Assembly: GCF_900109145.1 (NCBI RefSeq)
Contig: NZ_FNYY01000013.1
Location: forward strand, 79,649-143,648
Length of the DNA stretch: 64,000 nt
Direction: 5' to 3'
Source of the DNA: Marinovum algicola
GTDB lineage: Bacteria; Pseudomonadota; Alphaproteobacteria; Rhodobacterales; Rhodobacteraceae
Position numbers and translations under genes: made by a program. The notes below the pieces were generated by a model, which was not told where the DNA came from, did not search any database, and saw nothing but the letters and a program-made list of their open reading frames with translations. Positions 25,358 through 33,565 of the stretch are shown one piece after another. Numbering within the stretch: position 1 is the first letter of the stretch; each line of letters opens with the position of its first letter.

Positions 25358-26028
25358 GCGGCTCTCAACTCATAGGAAACTGCTGTCTCTACTGCTTCTT
25401 CCGGCACGTCAAACCAAGCCGCGACTTTTGCTTTATGGCCTTCCGCTTGCCATTGCCTATACAGTGTCCGGGTTGGTACAGAAGTACCCTTCACATAAGG
25501 CCGCCCAAACGCAATTCTTGGGTCGATTAGCACATCTGGAAATTCCCCTGGCCTAGGAGCCCAGAGTTTCGCCAGATACGTATTAGGATCAAACTCTACG
25601 CCTTTTTCAATAGACTGCTCGATAGTCACCCACATCTCGTGCTGACCCGTGGCCATGTCCCAAGCGCGTTCATCGCCGGTTTCTTCGGCGGACGTTGCTA
25701 TCACCTTTTTCCTGTCCGTGACGTATTTAGAACTCGCCAATGCGAGCGGGTGCTGGACACTCCAATCAACCCGTGCGCGATCAGCGGCTTTCCTTAACGT
25801 CGGCATGGCAACGCCCTGATTCCGAAAGAATGCGATAAACCGCAACTCCATCAGATCGAGAAAACTGACAGCCCGGCTGCCAGTGAAGTCCCGGTCAATT
25901 ACCGGGCCTTTTGCGCTATTAGGATAGCCATTAAGCCACCCTCGCAGGCTTTGCTGCGATGCTCCCAGTAGGTGCGCGGCGTCAGCTATACTGAAAAAGC
26001 CGGAAAGAAGAGGGTCATGCTTCGTCAC
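25354..26028 (-). CDS. HTH-DUF433 protein (probable antitoxin/regulator)
   Basis: 224 residues. An N-terminal MerR-like helix-turn-helix (FSIADAAHLLGASQQSLRGW, residues 12-31) precedes a linker and a C-terminal DUF433 domain (LIDPRIAFGRPYVKGTSVPT near residue 166, then the second helical part to the end). DUF433 proteins pair with DUF5615/PIN-like toxins. It overlaps the transposase stop by 4 bp and the PIN-like start by 4 bp, so all three are co-transcribed and may be autoregulated. Confidence 0.75.
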   Translation of the reverse strand: MTKHDPLLSGFFSIADAAHLLGASQQSLRGWLNGYPNSAKGPVIDRDFTGSRAVSFLDLMELRFIAFFRNQGVAMPTLRKAADRARVDWSVQHPLALASSKYVTDRKKVIATSAEETGDERAWDMATGQHEMWVTIEQSIEKGVEFDPNTYLAKLWAPRPGEFPDVLIDPRIAFGRPYVKGTSVPTRTLYRQWQAEGHKAKVAAWFDVPEEAVETAVSYELRAA

Positions 26029-26996
26029 GCGCGCACCGTTGATGAGTCCGAGTAGGTCAAACGACGACCATAGGTCGATTCTAGCACCAATCCAGCCCGC
26101 TGTGAATCGTCTATGCCGTTCGCAATCCGATTGTTGTAGCGGAAATCGAACTCCGCAGCGTAGCGGTGCAGATGCTGCTTGCCGCAGTGCTGGTACACGC
26201 CCTTCATGCCGCGCTTGAAGATGCTGTAGAAGCCTTCGACGGTGTTGGTGTGAACCTGCGGCTTCTCGCGCTTCACGTACTCACCTTTGCTGTGCGTGGT
26301 GAAGTCATGGTCAGCAAAATCATCGGACAGCTTGCCGTACTGCTTTGCTTCATCGGTGTAGACCACGGCTTCCTTGGCGATGTTCTCGCGCAGGATCGGC
26401 ACCAGCGTGTGCTTCCGAATATCGTCAACGACGATGGATTTGGCGCGCTTGGTATCGCGATCCACAAGGGTCAGCATGGCGTTCTTGTGGGCATAGCCAC
26501 GCGCGCCCTTCTTCTTGGGCTTGTCAGGGTTTTGACCGATAAAGGTTTCGTCAACCTCAACAGCGCCGCCGTTGCCGCCCATCGGGGCAAGCGCGCCATC
26601 ACGCATACACTCGCGAATGCGGTGGGTCAGGAACCACGCGCTCTTATAGGTGATGCCCAGAACGCGGTGAAGCTGGTGGCTGCTGATGCCCTTCTTGCTG
26701 GACACCATCAGGTGAATGGCTTGCAGCCACAGGTGCAGCGGGATGTGGCTTTCTTCGAAGATGGTGCCCTTGCGCACGGTGAACTGTTTGCGGCACTCAC
26801 GGCATTTCCACAGGCCATGACGTTCTTTGCCTTCCGGGTTCTTCTTGCTCGGCTTGGTGCGGACGCCTTCCAGCTTGCCAGCGTTGCCCACGGTGCCGCA
26901 GTGCGGGCAGATCGGTTCGTCGCCCCAGATCATCGCCTCCACATGCTCAAATGCGGCGGCTTCGTCGTGCATGTATTTGGCGGACAGAACAGACAT
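26025..26996 (-). CDS. IS1595-family (ISXO2-like) transposase
   Basis: 323 residues. A zinc ribbon (C30, C33, C65, C68) is followed by a helical DNA-binding part (KGISSHQLHRVLGITYKSAW) and a DDE-type catalytic core: VEVDETFIG, VYTDEAKQY and HTNTVEGFYSIFKRG supply the two Asp and the Asn-Val-Glu region typical of the family. Length and domain order are complete and no frameshift is seen, so it may be active. The start lies 46 bp inside the right inverted repeat. Confidence 0.93.
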   Translation of the reverse strand: MSVLSAKYMHDEAAAFEHVEAMIWGDEPICPHCGTVGNAGKLEGVRTKPSKKNPEGKERHGLWKCRECRKQFTVRKGTIFEESHIPLHLWLQAIHLMVSSKKGISSHQLHRVLGITYKSAWFLTHRIRECMRDGALAPMGGNGGAVEVDETFIGQNPDKPKKKGARGYAHKNAMLTLVDRDTKRAKSIVVDDIRKHTLVPILRENIAKEAVVYTDEAKQYGKLSDDFADHDFTTHSKGEYVKREKPQVHTNTVEGFYSIFKRGMKGVYQHCGKQHLHRYAAEFDFRYNNRIANGIDDSQRAGLVLESTYGRRLTYSDSSTVRA

Positions 26997-27042
26997 GGAA
27001 GGCTTCCTCTAACTCTATGTTAGTTATATCGGAATCCAGTGT

Positions 27043-27065
27043 GGTTTGTCAAGTATACAATCGCC
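27043..27065 (-). repeat. Right terminal inverted repeat of IS1595 element
   Basis: 23 bp exact reverse complement of 24279-24301. The sequence beyond it (27066 on) is IS701 transposase coding sequence. Confidence 0.9.
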
Positions 27066-28100
27066 TAAGAAAGGCACCCATTCGGTCGGTGTCGCGCGGC
27101 AATATTCCGGCACGGCGGGGCGGATCGAGAACTGCCAGGTCGGGGTCTTTGCCGCCTATGCCAGCCGCTGGGGCCAGGCGCTGATCGACCGGCAACTCTA
27201 TCTGCCGAAATCCTGGGCCGGCGATCCGGCGCGCCGCGATAGCGCGCAGGTGCCTGATGAGGTGGCCTTTGCCACCAAGCCTGCGATGGCCTGCGAGATG
27301 ATCGCGCGCCTGCTGGACGAGGGCACGCCTTGCGCCTTCGTGCTCGCCGACGCGGTCTACGGCTCCGATCACAGCTTCCGGCGCATGCTTGAAGCCCGCG
27401 GCCAGGCCTATGTGCTGGCGGTACGCTCCAATCACACGCTGCGGTTCCTGGAAGACTGGTCGCTGGTGCAGACCGACCCTGGGACGATGATCGCCGACCT
27501 GCCTGCCGAGACCTGGACGCCGCTCAGCGCCGGCGAAGGCGCCAAGGGGCCTCGGCTCTATCACTGGGCGCGCCTGCCTCTCAAGTATCAGGCCGGACAG
27601 GGATTTTCCCTCTGGTTTCTGGCGCGGCGGAGTCTGCGTGATCCCGGCGCCATCGCCTATTATTTCGCCTACGCGCCTTCTGACGCCACGCTGGAAGACC
27701 TCGCTGCGGCGGCCGGGCTGCGCTGGGCCATCGAGGAATGTTTTCTCCGTGCCAAGGACGACCTGGGTCTTGACCACTGCGAAGCGCGGTCCTGGCACGG
27801 CTGGCATCGGCACATGAGTCTGGTGATGGCCGCCGCCGCGTTTCTCGCCCGGATCGGCGCCGACCAGCGCCGCGCGGCCTATGGGAAACAGAACGAAACG
27901 AGTCCGAAACGCCCGGCTGCATGATCGCGCGCCTCCGGCAAACCCTGACCACGCCGGAAATCCGTCGCCTCTGCACGCGACTGCTGCATCGCCCGGTCCA
28001 CACCGCCACCTTCATCTGGGATTGGTCACGATGGCGAAGGGGGCACCAAGTCGCCGCCGCCATCGCCCACCGAAAAGCCCGATCAAATACGCAACTGTAG
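27066..28100 (+). pseudogene. IS701-family transposase remnant (3' part, frameshifted)
   Basis: Starting at KKGTHSVGVARQYSG, about 285 codons match the central and C-terminal part of IS701 transposases (IENCQVGVFAAYASRWG, VLADAVYGSD, RWAIEECFLRAKDDLGLDH). The first part of the gene is missing because the IS1595 element abuts it. A frameshift near 27920 moves the last 60 codons (TPEIRRLCTRLLHRP to SNTQL, stop at 28098-28100) into another frame. It is therefore doubly disabled. The left half is not found on the other side of the IS1595 element. Confidence 0.85.
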
Positions 28101-28139
28101 TGCTAGGGGCACCTCAAAATGTGCCGGGACGCTGCTCAG

Positions 28140-28300
28140 TTTGGCGAGGTTGCCCGCGGATGAACAAGACGAAGACGGCGGCGATGCCGGCCGTCCGTCT
28201 TGCCTCCGTCCAGCCTGCGATCACAAAGAGTGGGCTGAGCAGGACACCTCCACCGATACCCGAATGTCATGATCGCGATGTATCCCGACGATCGGCCATG
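28140..28300 (-). pseudogene. Decayed TauE/SafE-type sulfite exporter remnant
   Basis: One minus-strand frame reads SGIGGGVLLSPLFVIAGW, then TAGIAAVFVLF, which matches the first conserved block of TauE/SafE exporters (GIGGG-x-L-x-SPL, then an Ala-rich helix). A stop codon and a frameshift lie immediately upstream, and nothing of the rest of the protein follows. It sits downstream of the sulfite dehydrogenase genes, where such exporters often occur. The rest of 28101-28419 holds no gene. Confidence 0.55.
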
Positions 28301-28419
28301 ACCGGACGGAGGCGCAACGGATAGCCGCCCCTCCCAACATGACGTCAAAGGCTCCTCAGTGAAGCGGACGAGCCAGGTGATGGGCCGGGACAAATCGGCC
28401 CATTCCCGACCGCAGCACC

Positions 28420-29136
28420 TTAATTCCCGAGGGGGCGAGGAAAGTTTGGACGGTCGGTGTTGTAGTGGGCCGCCAGGTAGTCGAGAATCTCGGTCCTGTC
28501 GGGCTCTTCGATTTCGGACATACCCTGTTCTTCGACCATCCACTCGAACATCTCGTCCCACTCGTCGCGGGTCAGGCCCTGCTGGGCGACGATCATCTCG
28601 GAATGGCAGGCGGTGCAGGCGTAATACGTGGCCTCTACGCCCGGTGCATCGAACAGGATGCCGAATTCGTACTCCTCGGCAGCGCTGTCTGTCGCCGGTG
28701 CGGCGGCCTCGGTCGCGCCGAACGCAAGCGGGTTGTCGGAGAAGGTGTTCAGATAGGCAATCAGGTTCGCGCGGTCTTCCTCTTTCTTGAGCCCGGCAAA
28801 GCTCATCTTGGTGCCCTTGACCTCGGCCCGGGGCTTGGTGAGGAACGCATCAAGACGTTCAGGAGTCCATTCGTCACCGTATTCGGTCAGGGCGTTTGAA
28901 TACTTGAAGCCGTCAACCGCGGCGACCGGCCCGTCTACGATACCATAAAGGTTGGGGCCGACTTTGTTCTTGTCGCCTTGTTCGACAGTGTGGCAGGCGG
29001 CGCATTTCTTGAAGACGCGTTCTCCCTTGGACGCATCGGCTGCCGCGAGGGCCGCGTCAAGATCCGCCAAGGCGGGCGAGCCAAGGCCGAAGCCGAGCGC
29101 AAAAAGAGAGAGATTTCGCAGAGTTGCGAAGCACAT
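28420..29136 (-). CDS. soxD: Dihaem c-type cytochrome subunit of sulfite dehydrogenase (SoxD-like)
   Basis: 238 residues from ATG 29136 with GGAG upstream; the first ~24 residues are a signal peptide ending near PALA. Two haem-binding motifs are present: CAACH (C45-H49) in a class I cytochrome c domain, and CTACH (C174-H178) in a second domain ([20 protein letters not shown]), both in the periplasm. It should accept electrons from the molybdenum subunit encoded 56 bp upstream and pass them to the respiratory chain. It is shorter than Paracoccus SoxD, so a sulfite-specific rather than full Sox role is likely. Confidence 0.82.
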   Translation of the reverse strand: MCFATLRNLSLFALGFGLGSPALADLDAALAAADASKGERVFKKCAACHTVEQGDKNKVGPNLYGIVDGPVAAVDGFKYSNALTEYGDEWTPERLDAFLTKPRAEVKGTKMSFAGLKKEEDRANLIAYLNTFSDNPLAFGATEAAAPATDSAAEEYEFGILFDAPGVEATYYACTACHSEMIVAQQGLTRDEWDEMFEWMVEEQGMSEIEEPDRTEILDYLAAHYNTDRPNFPRPLGN

Positions 29137-29192
29137 GAGGTAACTCCAGTCCGGAAGTGTTGAGGGGCGGCTCCAGGCCGCCCCGGTATTGG

Positions 29193-30488
29193 TTAGCTTG
29201 CGCGAACACCCACGCGATGCATGGTGTTGTTCAGATAACCTTTCGGGTTCCAGTCGATGGCAAAGGGCTGCATGACGCCCGCGCTGTCGGTGGCGCGGGC
29301 CCAAACCTCGTAGTAGCCGGCCTGCGGGAAGGTCACGTCGGCCCGCCAGTTCTGCCAAGCACCGTCATTGACCGGTGCGTCCAGTTCGGCGTCCCTCCAG
29401 GTTGACCCGAAATCGGTCGAGATCTCGACCTTGTCGATCGACCGGTCGCCGGACCAGGCGTGGCCGCGCACCTGCGTGCCCATACCGGTGTCGGCGCCGT
29501 TGGCGGGGAAGGTCACGAGCGACTTGACCGGCATCCGTTCGATGATGACGAAATCCTCGTCCGGCACATCCTGTCCCGGTGCCACGGGATAGGCGGGCAC
29601 GCGATAAGACGTGCCGGTCATCTTCGGGCCGTCATGCACCTGGTCGCGCAGCTCGATCCGTGTCAGCCACTTTTGCGCGGTCGAGGCCGGCCAACCGGGC
29701 ACAACAAGGCGCAAGGGGGCGCCGTTCATCGGATGTAGCGCCTCGCCGTTCATTTCGAAGGCGATCAGGATGTTGTCCGTCATCGCCTTTTCGATTGGCA
29801 CGCCGCGCGAAATCGGCAGCTTGTCGGGATCGCCCGACAGGTGTCCGTCGGCCCCGTAATGCGCCGTGTAGACGACGTTGGACTGCACCCCCGCCTTTTC
29901 CAGCACGTCCTTGAGGCGAACGCCCGTCCATTCCGAACAGGCCACCGCGCCATAGGTCCACTGGTTGCCCTTGGCGGGCGGGTTGAAGAAACCGCGCCCA
30001 TTGCCACCGCATTCCAGCGTGAGCGCCATGGTCACAACCTCGAACTGCTCGCGCAGATCGGCGATGGTCAGTTCCATCGGGTTGTCGACGAACCCGTCGA
30101 TGGTCAGCGTCCAGGTGGACGGGTCCACGTCTTCAGGCGGGATGCCGTTGTTGCGGATGAAATGCCTGCTGGTCGGCGTGATTGCATCGTCCAGAAGCTC
30201 GGGCGGCGTCTCGGCATTGACCGGGCGGTCGTTGAGCAGGGTCAGCCCTTCTTTGCCGAACAGCACGTTTTCCTGCGCCATTGCAGCGGGCACAAAGCCA
30301 ATCGGCATGTTGCGGTGGAACGGGATCGATGTGCCAACCATCGCGGCCATCGTCGCCAAGCCGGTGCGCTTCAGGAAACCGCGCCGGTCGGGGTTTGCGA
30401 CCCGTCCGAAAAATTCCTTGTCCGCTTTCTCCGGATCATCTGCGAAAAACTCCTGAACCGAGCGTTTCTTGTCCTCGTCGAGCGCCAT
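29193..30488 (-). CDS. soxC: Molybdopterin sulfite dehydrogenase (SoxC/SorA-like)
   Basis: 431 residues with a twin-arginine signal (R35-R36-G-F-L-K and a hydrophobic stretch), so exported folded with its cofactor. The sulfite-oxidase fold begins near residue 80; C160 in [12 protein letters not shown] is the Mo-ligating cysteine and the C-terminal dimerisation domain is complete. It oxidises sulfite (or, as SoxC, sulfane sulfur bound to SoxYZ) and pairs with the cytochrome encoded next. No soxXYZAB genes are in the window, favouring sulfite as substrate, possibly released from isethionate by Xsc. Confidence 0.87.
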   Translation of the reverse strand: MALDEDKKRSVQEFFADDPEKADKEFFGRVANPDRRGFLKRTGLATMAAMVGTSIPFHRNMPIGFVPAAMAQENVLFGKEGLTLLNDRPVNAETPPELLDDAITPTSRHFIRNNGIPPEDVDPSTWTLTIDGFVDNPMELTIADLREQFEVVTMALTLECGGNGRGFFNPPAKGNQWTYGAVACSEWTGVRLKDVLEKAGVQSNVVYTAHYGADGHLSGDPDKLPISRGVPIEKAMTDNILIAFEMNGEALHPMNGAPLRLVVPGWPASTAQKWLTRIELRDQVHDGPKMTGTSYRVPAYPVAPGQDVPDEDFVIIERMPVKSLVTFPANGADTGMGTQVRGHAWSGDRSIDKVEISTDFGSTWRDAELDAPVNDGAWQNWRADVTFPQAGYYEVWARATDSAGVMQPFAIDWNPKGYLNNTMHRVGVRAS

Positions 30489-30587
30489 AGTCTCCTCCCT
30501 TGGCTGCTAGAGCGGTGCACAGTCGCACACCGTCATTCAACAAAGAGACGTGTGGCGCTCCGGAATTATTCCCGGGCGCGCTAAAAA

Positions 30588-30884
30588 TTATCGCTGCCAG
30601 CCCTCGGTCGCCGGGATTTCCGGCGCCTCCTCCGTCACGAGGAAGTCGAGGAAGGCTTTCGCTTCGGGGTCGGCATCCGGCGACAGCACCACGTTGATGT
30701 CGCGATAGATTACCCGATCCTCGGTCAGTTCGACCATGTCGAGACCGTCTTTGGTGATCGGCCAGTTGGGCCAGGTGATCCATGCGTCCGCATCACCGGT
30801 CACGACAACCCGCACGCCGTCGGCCAAAAGATCACCGAAGTCTTCGATGCCCAGCGGGTTGCCGGAAACTGTCGGTTGGCACGA
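30588..30884 (-). pseudogene. Truncated solute-binding protein remnant (AcfC/ModA-like, C-terminus)
   Basis: About 98 codons encode the C-terminal lobe of a periplasmic binding protein: NPLGIEDFGDLLADG, GDADAWITWPNW, RDINVVLSPDADPEAKAFLD and a final EGWQR, close to the end of AcfC-like proteins. A stop codon at 30885-30887 and the promoter of the hydrogenase operon lie where the rest of the gene should be. No start with a ribosome site remains, so it is a relic cut at the edge of the hydrogenase region. Confidence 0.6.
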
Positions 30885-30887
30885 CTA

Positions 30888-30947
30888 ACCTTTCCCTCGG
30901 GGCAATGAATGCGTGTCATTGCACGATTACCTGGGGTAAGCTACTAT
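30888..30947 (+). promoter_or_regulatory. Promoter region of cooC-merR-hydrogenase operon
   Basis: Two elements. The box ACCTTTCCCTCGGGGCAAT (30888-30906) is almost identical to the one before the hydrogenase small-subunit gene and contains the dyad TT-N-CCC/GGG-N-AA. Just downstream is a sigma-70-like promoter: TTGCAC (30919-30924), 17-bp spacer, TACTAT (30942-30947). Its spacer contains a second dyad TTACC-TGG-GGTAA (30927-30939). Binding by the MerR regulator encoded at 31815 is inferred. The leader to the ATG at 30980 includes GGGAGGCGAGG. Confidence 0.55.
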
Positions 30948-30979
30948 TTTCGCATTGGTTTTTTTGACGGGAGGCGAGG

Positions 30980-31807
30980 ATGAAGATCGCGACGGTCGGA
31001 AAGGGCGGGTCGGGCAAGACGACCATCGCCGGAACGTTGGCACGAATTTTTGCCGGAGAGGGACGGAAGATTCTCGCCATCGACGGCGATCCCAATCCCA
31101 ACCTGGCGCTGGTGCTGGGGATGACGCCAGACGAGGCGGATCGCATCGGGTATATTCCCGCCAACGTCATGCGCCGCGGGCCCGAGGTTGACGGCGTCAT
31201 CATGATGGAGCCGGCGATCCCGCGCGAGGATATCATGGCGCGATACGCCATCCCGGCGGCCAGCAACCTCGATCTGATCGTGATGGGCAAGCCGGCTCAT
31301 GGCAGCGCCGGCTCGGGCTGCATGTGTGCCTCGCATCGGGCGGTGCGCGGGCTGATCGCCGAACTGACATCGATTGGCGAGCACACGATCACCGACATGG
31401 AAGCGGGGCTGGAACATCTCAAGCGCGGTACCGCGCGGCATGTCGACATGATGCTGGTGGTGGCCGAACCCTATTACCGTTCGCTCGAGGCGGCGATGCG
31501 GACCTGCGAACTGGCGGTCGAGCTGGGCATTGCGCATGTCAAGGTTGTTGCCAACAAGGTGCGTTCCGACGACGACATGAGCGCGATCCGGGCGTTCTGC
31601 GACAAGCATGGGATGGAGATCATCGGCACCGTTCCCTATGAGGAGGCAATGATGGAGGCCGAACGCCAGGGAAGCGCCCCGATTGACCATGCGGCCGGGG
31701 CTCCGGGTGTCGCCGCGATCCGCGACATTGCCGGCCGGATCGAGGCCATCGCGCGGATCGCTCACGCAGCGCCGGGGGCCGGGGCCGACGCAACGCGGAA
31801 CGCTTGA
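30980..31807 (+). CDS. cooC: CooC-family nickel-insertion ATPase
   Basis: 275 residues. P-loop GKGGSGKTT at residues 8-15 begins a MinD/NifH-type ATPase fold; DGDPNPNLA (35-43) is the switch I region. The CXC pair C114-M-C116 is at almost the same place as C112/C114 that bind nickel at the dimer interface of CooC1. In known systems CooC loads Ni into CO dehydrogenase; no CODH gene is in the window and the gene heads a [NiFe]-hydrogenase operon without hypA/hypB, so hydrogenase nickel loading is the natural hypothesis. Confidence 0.85.
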   Translation: MKIATVGKGGSGKTTIAGTLARIFAGEGRKILAIDGDPNPNLALVLGMTPDEADRIGYIPANVMRRGPEVDGVIMMEPAIPREDIMARYAIPAASNLDLIVMGKPAHGSAGSGCMCASHRAVRGLIAELTSIGEHTITDMEAGLEHLKRGTARHVDMMLVVAEPYYRSLEAAMRTCELAVELGIAHVKVVANKVRSDDDMSAIRAFCDKHGMEIIGTVPYEEAMMEAERQGSAPIDHAAGAPGVAAIRDIAGRIEAIARIAHAAPGAGADATRNA

Positions 31808-31814
31808 GGCACGG

Positions 31815-32234
31815 ATGCTGATTGGCGAACTGGCCGAGCTTCTGGGGGTGACACCCAAGACGCTTCGCCACTACGAGAAGATCGGGCTGATACACCCGCC
31901 CGAGCGCGCGTCGAACGGCTATCGGTTCTTTGGTCCGAGCGCCGCGCGCCGCGCGCAATTGATCGTGAATCTGCGCAAGCTCGGCCTGTCTCTGGATGAG
32001 ATCGGTGACCTGCTGACCACCGATGACGGGCGCAGCCTGCGCCAGCGGCTGCTCGGACGGCTGGACGAACAGATCCGGGATCGCGAGTTGAGTATCGCGC
32101 GATTGCAGGGCGAGCATGACGAATTGCGGGCCCGTTTCGACGCATTGATCGGCACCCCGCGCGAGCGTGACGGCGATTGCATCTGCGCTGCGCTTCTCGC
32201 GCCTTGTGATTGTAAGAACAGCAGAAATCGGTAA
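31815..32234 (+). CDS. MerR-family regulator with C-terminal CXC pairs
   Basis: 139 residues from ATG 31815, 7 bp after cooC. Residues 1-70 form the MerR winged helix (IGELAELLGVTPKTLRHYEK, then NGYRFF); a coiled-coil helix follows (75-112). The tail carries C122-I-C124 and C131-D-C133, a likely metal or redox sensing site. The spacing CXC-x6-CXC differs from CueR or ZntR. MerR proteins activate promoters with 19-20-bp spacers; the promoter of the next gene has a 20-bp spacer with a dyad, so direct activation is likely. Confidence 0.88.
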   Translation: MLIGELAELLGVTPKTLRHYEKIGLIHPPERASNGYRFFGPSAARRAQLIVNLRKLGLSLDEIGDLLTTDDGRSLRQRLLGRLDEQIRDRELSIARLQGEHDELRARFDALIGTPRERDGDCICAALLAPCDCKNSRNR

Positions 32235-32251
32235 CCGGCGACGGAATCTCC

Positions 32252-32283
32252 TTGACCTTTCCCTTGGGGCAATCTGCTAGCAT
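32252..32283 (+). promoter_or_regulatory. MerR-type promoter of hydrogenase structural genes
   Basis: TTGACC (-35, 32252-32257), a 20-bp spacer and TAGCAT (-10, 32278-32283). The over-long spacer is the hallmark of MerR-activated promoters and holds the dyad TT-N-CCC-N3-GGG-N-AA in the box ACCTTTCCCTTGGGGCAAT (32255-32273), which differs at one base from the box upstream of cooC. The small-subunit ATG lies 24 bp after the -10. Confidence 0.7.
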
Positions 32284-32307
32284 GGGCTGAATCGGGAGAC
32301 CAGATGG

Positions 32308-33561
32308 ATGACCGAGACCGCCGAAACCACACGTCAAGAGGCCTATCGCCCGACCTTCACGCTGGATGAAGGGCCGCTCGATGAAGTTCATGCCTTCTGG
32401 CTCGCCGGGATGAGTTGCGATGGCTGCACGATCTCGGCCGCCGGGGCGCAGAATCCTTCGGTCGAACAACTCTTGAACGCGCGCCTGCCGGGATTGCCGC
32501 GGATCGTGCTGCATCACCCGGTGCTTTCCGTCACCGCCGGCAAGGATTTCATGCAGGCGCACCATGCCGCCAAGGCCGGCAAGCTGGGCGCGCCCTATGT
32601 GGTGCTGTTCGAAGGTTCGGTGCCCGATGAGCGCATTGCCGGCGAATTCGGCGGCTATTGGTCGGCCATGGGCGCCGACGAGCGCGAAGGTGCCGGCAAG
32701 CAGCCCATTCCCACGGCGCAATGGCTGCACGATCTCGCTCCCGGCGCGGCGGCGGTGATCGCGGTGGGCACCTGCGCGACCTGGGGCGGCATCCCCGCGG
32801 CAATCGGCAACGTCACGGGCGCGATGTCGGTGATGGACTTTCTCGGCGAGGAATATCTCAGCGCGCTGGGTCTGCCGCCGATCAACATTCCCGGATGCGC
32901 CCCTGTCGGCGACAATACCACCGAGACCATCGCCGCGGTGCTGATGTTCCTGGCCGGATTCGGGCCGCTGCCCGAATTCGACGAGTTGGGCCGGCCGGCC
33001 TGGCTGTTCGGCGAGACGGTGCACCGCCGTTGCGTGCTGGCGGGCAATTACGAAGAGGGAAAGTTCGCCGAAAGCTACGGCGAGCGCAAATGCCTGGTTG
33101 AATTGGGCTGCTGGGGGCCGGTGGTGCAATGCAATATCGTGTCGCGTGGTGCCAATGGCCACATGGGGGGCTGCATGAACACCGGCGGCATCTGCATCGG
33201 CTGCACCATGCCCGGGTTTCCCGATGCCTTCGCGCCTTTTTACAAACGCCCTCCGGGCTCACTGATGTCGACCACGCTCAGCCGGACGACCGGCAGTTTT
33301 GTCGACTACCTGCGCCAGTTCACGCTAAAGAGCCGCAACCGGACCCGCCGGTGGAAACGCGACAACGCGGTGCCCAGTGGCTGGGCCAAAGTGGACGGCG
33401 GCCTCAATCCCGCCGAGCGGATGGTGGGCGGCGTCTACGAATTCCTGAAGCGGCGGCGGACGGGGTTTTCGGCCGCGGGCTCGCACCGGCAGCGCGCCTA
33501 CCAGAACCCCTCCCATGCCTATATCCGCAAGTCCCCGCATGACCACGAGGTGGAGAGGTGA
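32308..33561 (+). CDS. hhyS: [NiFe]-hydrogenase small subunit, actinobacterial-type (group 1h-like)
   Basis: 417 residues. Three Fe-S clusters are indicated: proximal C37-D-G-C40 with C156 (GTCATWGG) and C197 (IPGCAP); distal H239-x2-C242 with C262 and C268; medial C275, C296 and C299. There is no twin-arginine signal and no C-terminal anchor, unlike membrane-bound group 1a-d small subunits. The ATG 32308 follows GGGAGA. The layout without signal peptide and the company of small membrane proteins resemble actinobacterial-type high-affinity hydrogenases such as Ralstonia HofK; the subgroup is from recall and needs a tree. Confidence 0.85.
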   Translation: MTETAETTRQEAYRPTFTLDEGPLDEVHAFWLAGMSCDGCTISAAGAQNPSVEQLLNARLPGLPRIVLHHPVLSVTAGKDFMQAHHAAKAGKLGAPYVVLFEGSVPDERIAGEFGGYWSAMGADEREGAGKQPIPTAQWLHDLAPGAAAVIAVGTCATWGGIPAAIGNVTGAMSVMDFLGEEYLSALGLPPINIPGCAPVGDNTTETIAAVLMFLAGFGPLPEFDELGRPAWLFGETVHRRCVLAGNYEEGKFAESYGERKCLVELGCWGPVVQCNIVSRGANGHMGGCMNTGGICIGCTMPGFPDAFAPFYKRPPGSLMSTTLSRTTGSFVDYLRQFTLKSRNRTRRWKRDNAVPSGWAKVDGGLNPAERMVGGVYEFLKRRRTGFSAAGSHRQRAYQNPSHAYIRKSPHDHEVER

Positions 33562-33565
33562 CGCG

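Larger units (their letters stand above)
24279..27065. mobile_element. IS1595-family element with cargo genes
   Basis: The 2,787-bp unit is bounded by 23-bp perfect inverted repeats and contains an ISXO2/IS1595-type transposase gene (26025-26996, minus) plus cargo: a DUF433 antitoxin-like gene, a PIN-like gene, a small basic protein gene (all minus, overlapping the transposase operon) and a divergent Cas2-fold-like gene. Its base composition is visibly lower in GC than the flanking operons. It abuts a truncated IS701 transposase on the right. The 8 bases on the two sides (24271-24278 and 27066-27073) do not match, so no target duplication is seen. Confidence 0.8.

Noticed and set aside
24271..27073. 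8-bp target duplication of the IS1595 element
   Set aside because: The 8 bases flanking the left repeat and those flanking the right repeat do not match.
30980..31807. CO dehydrogenase maturation operon
   Set aside because: No cooS, coxL or other CODH gene is present; the downstream genes are for a [NiFe]-hydrogenase.
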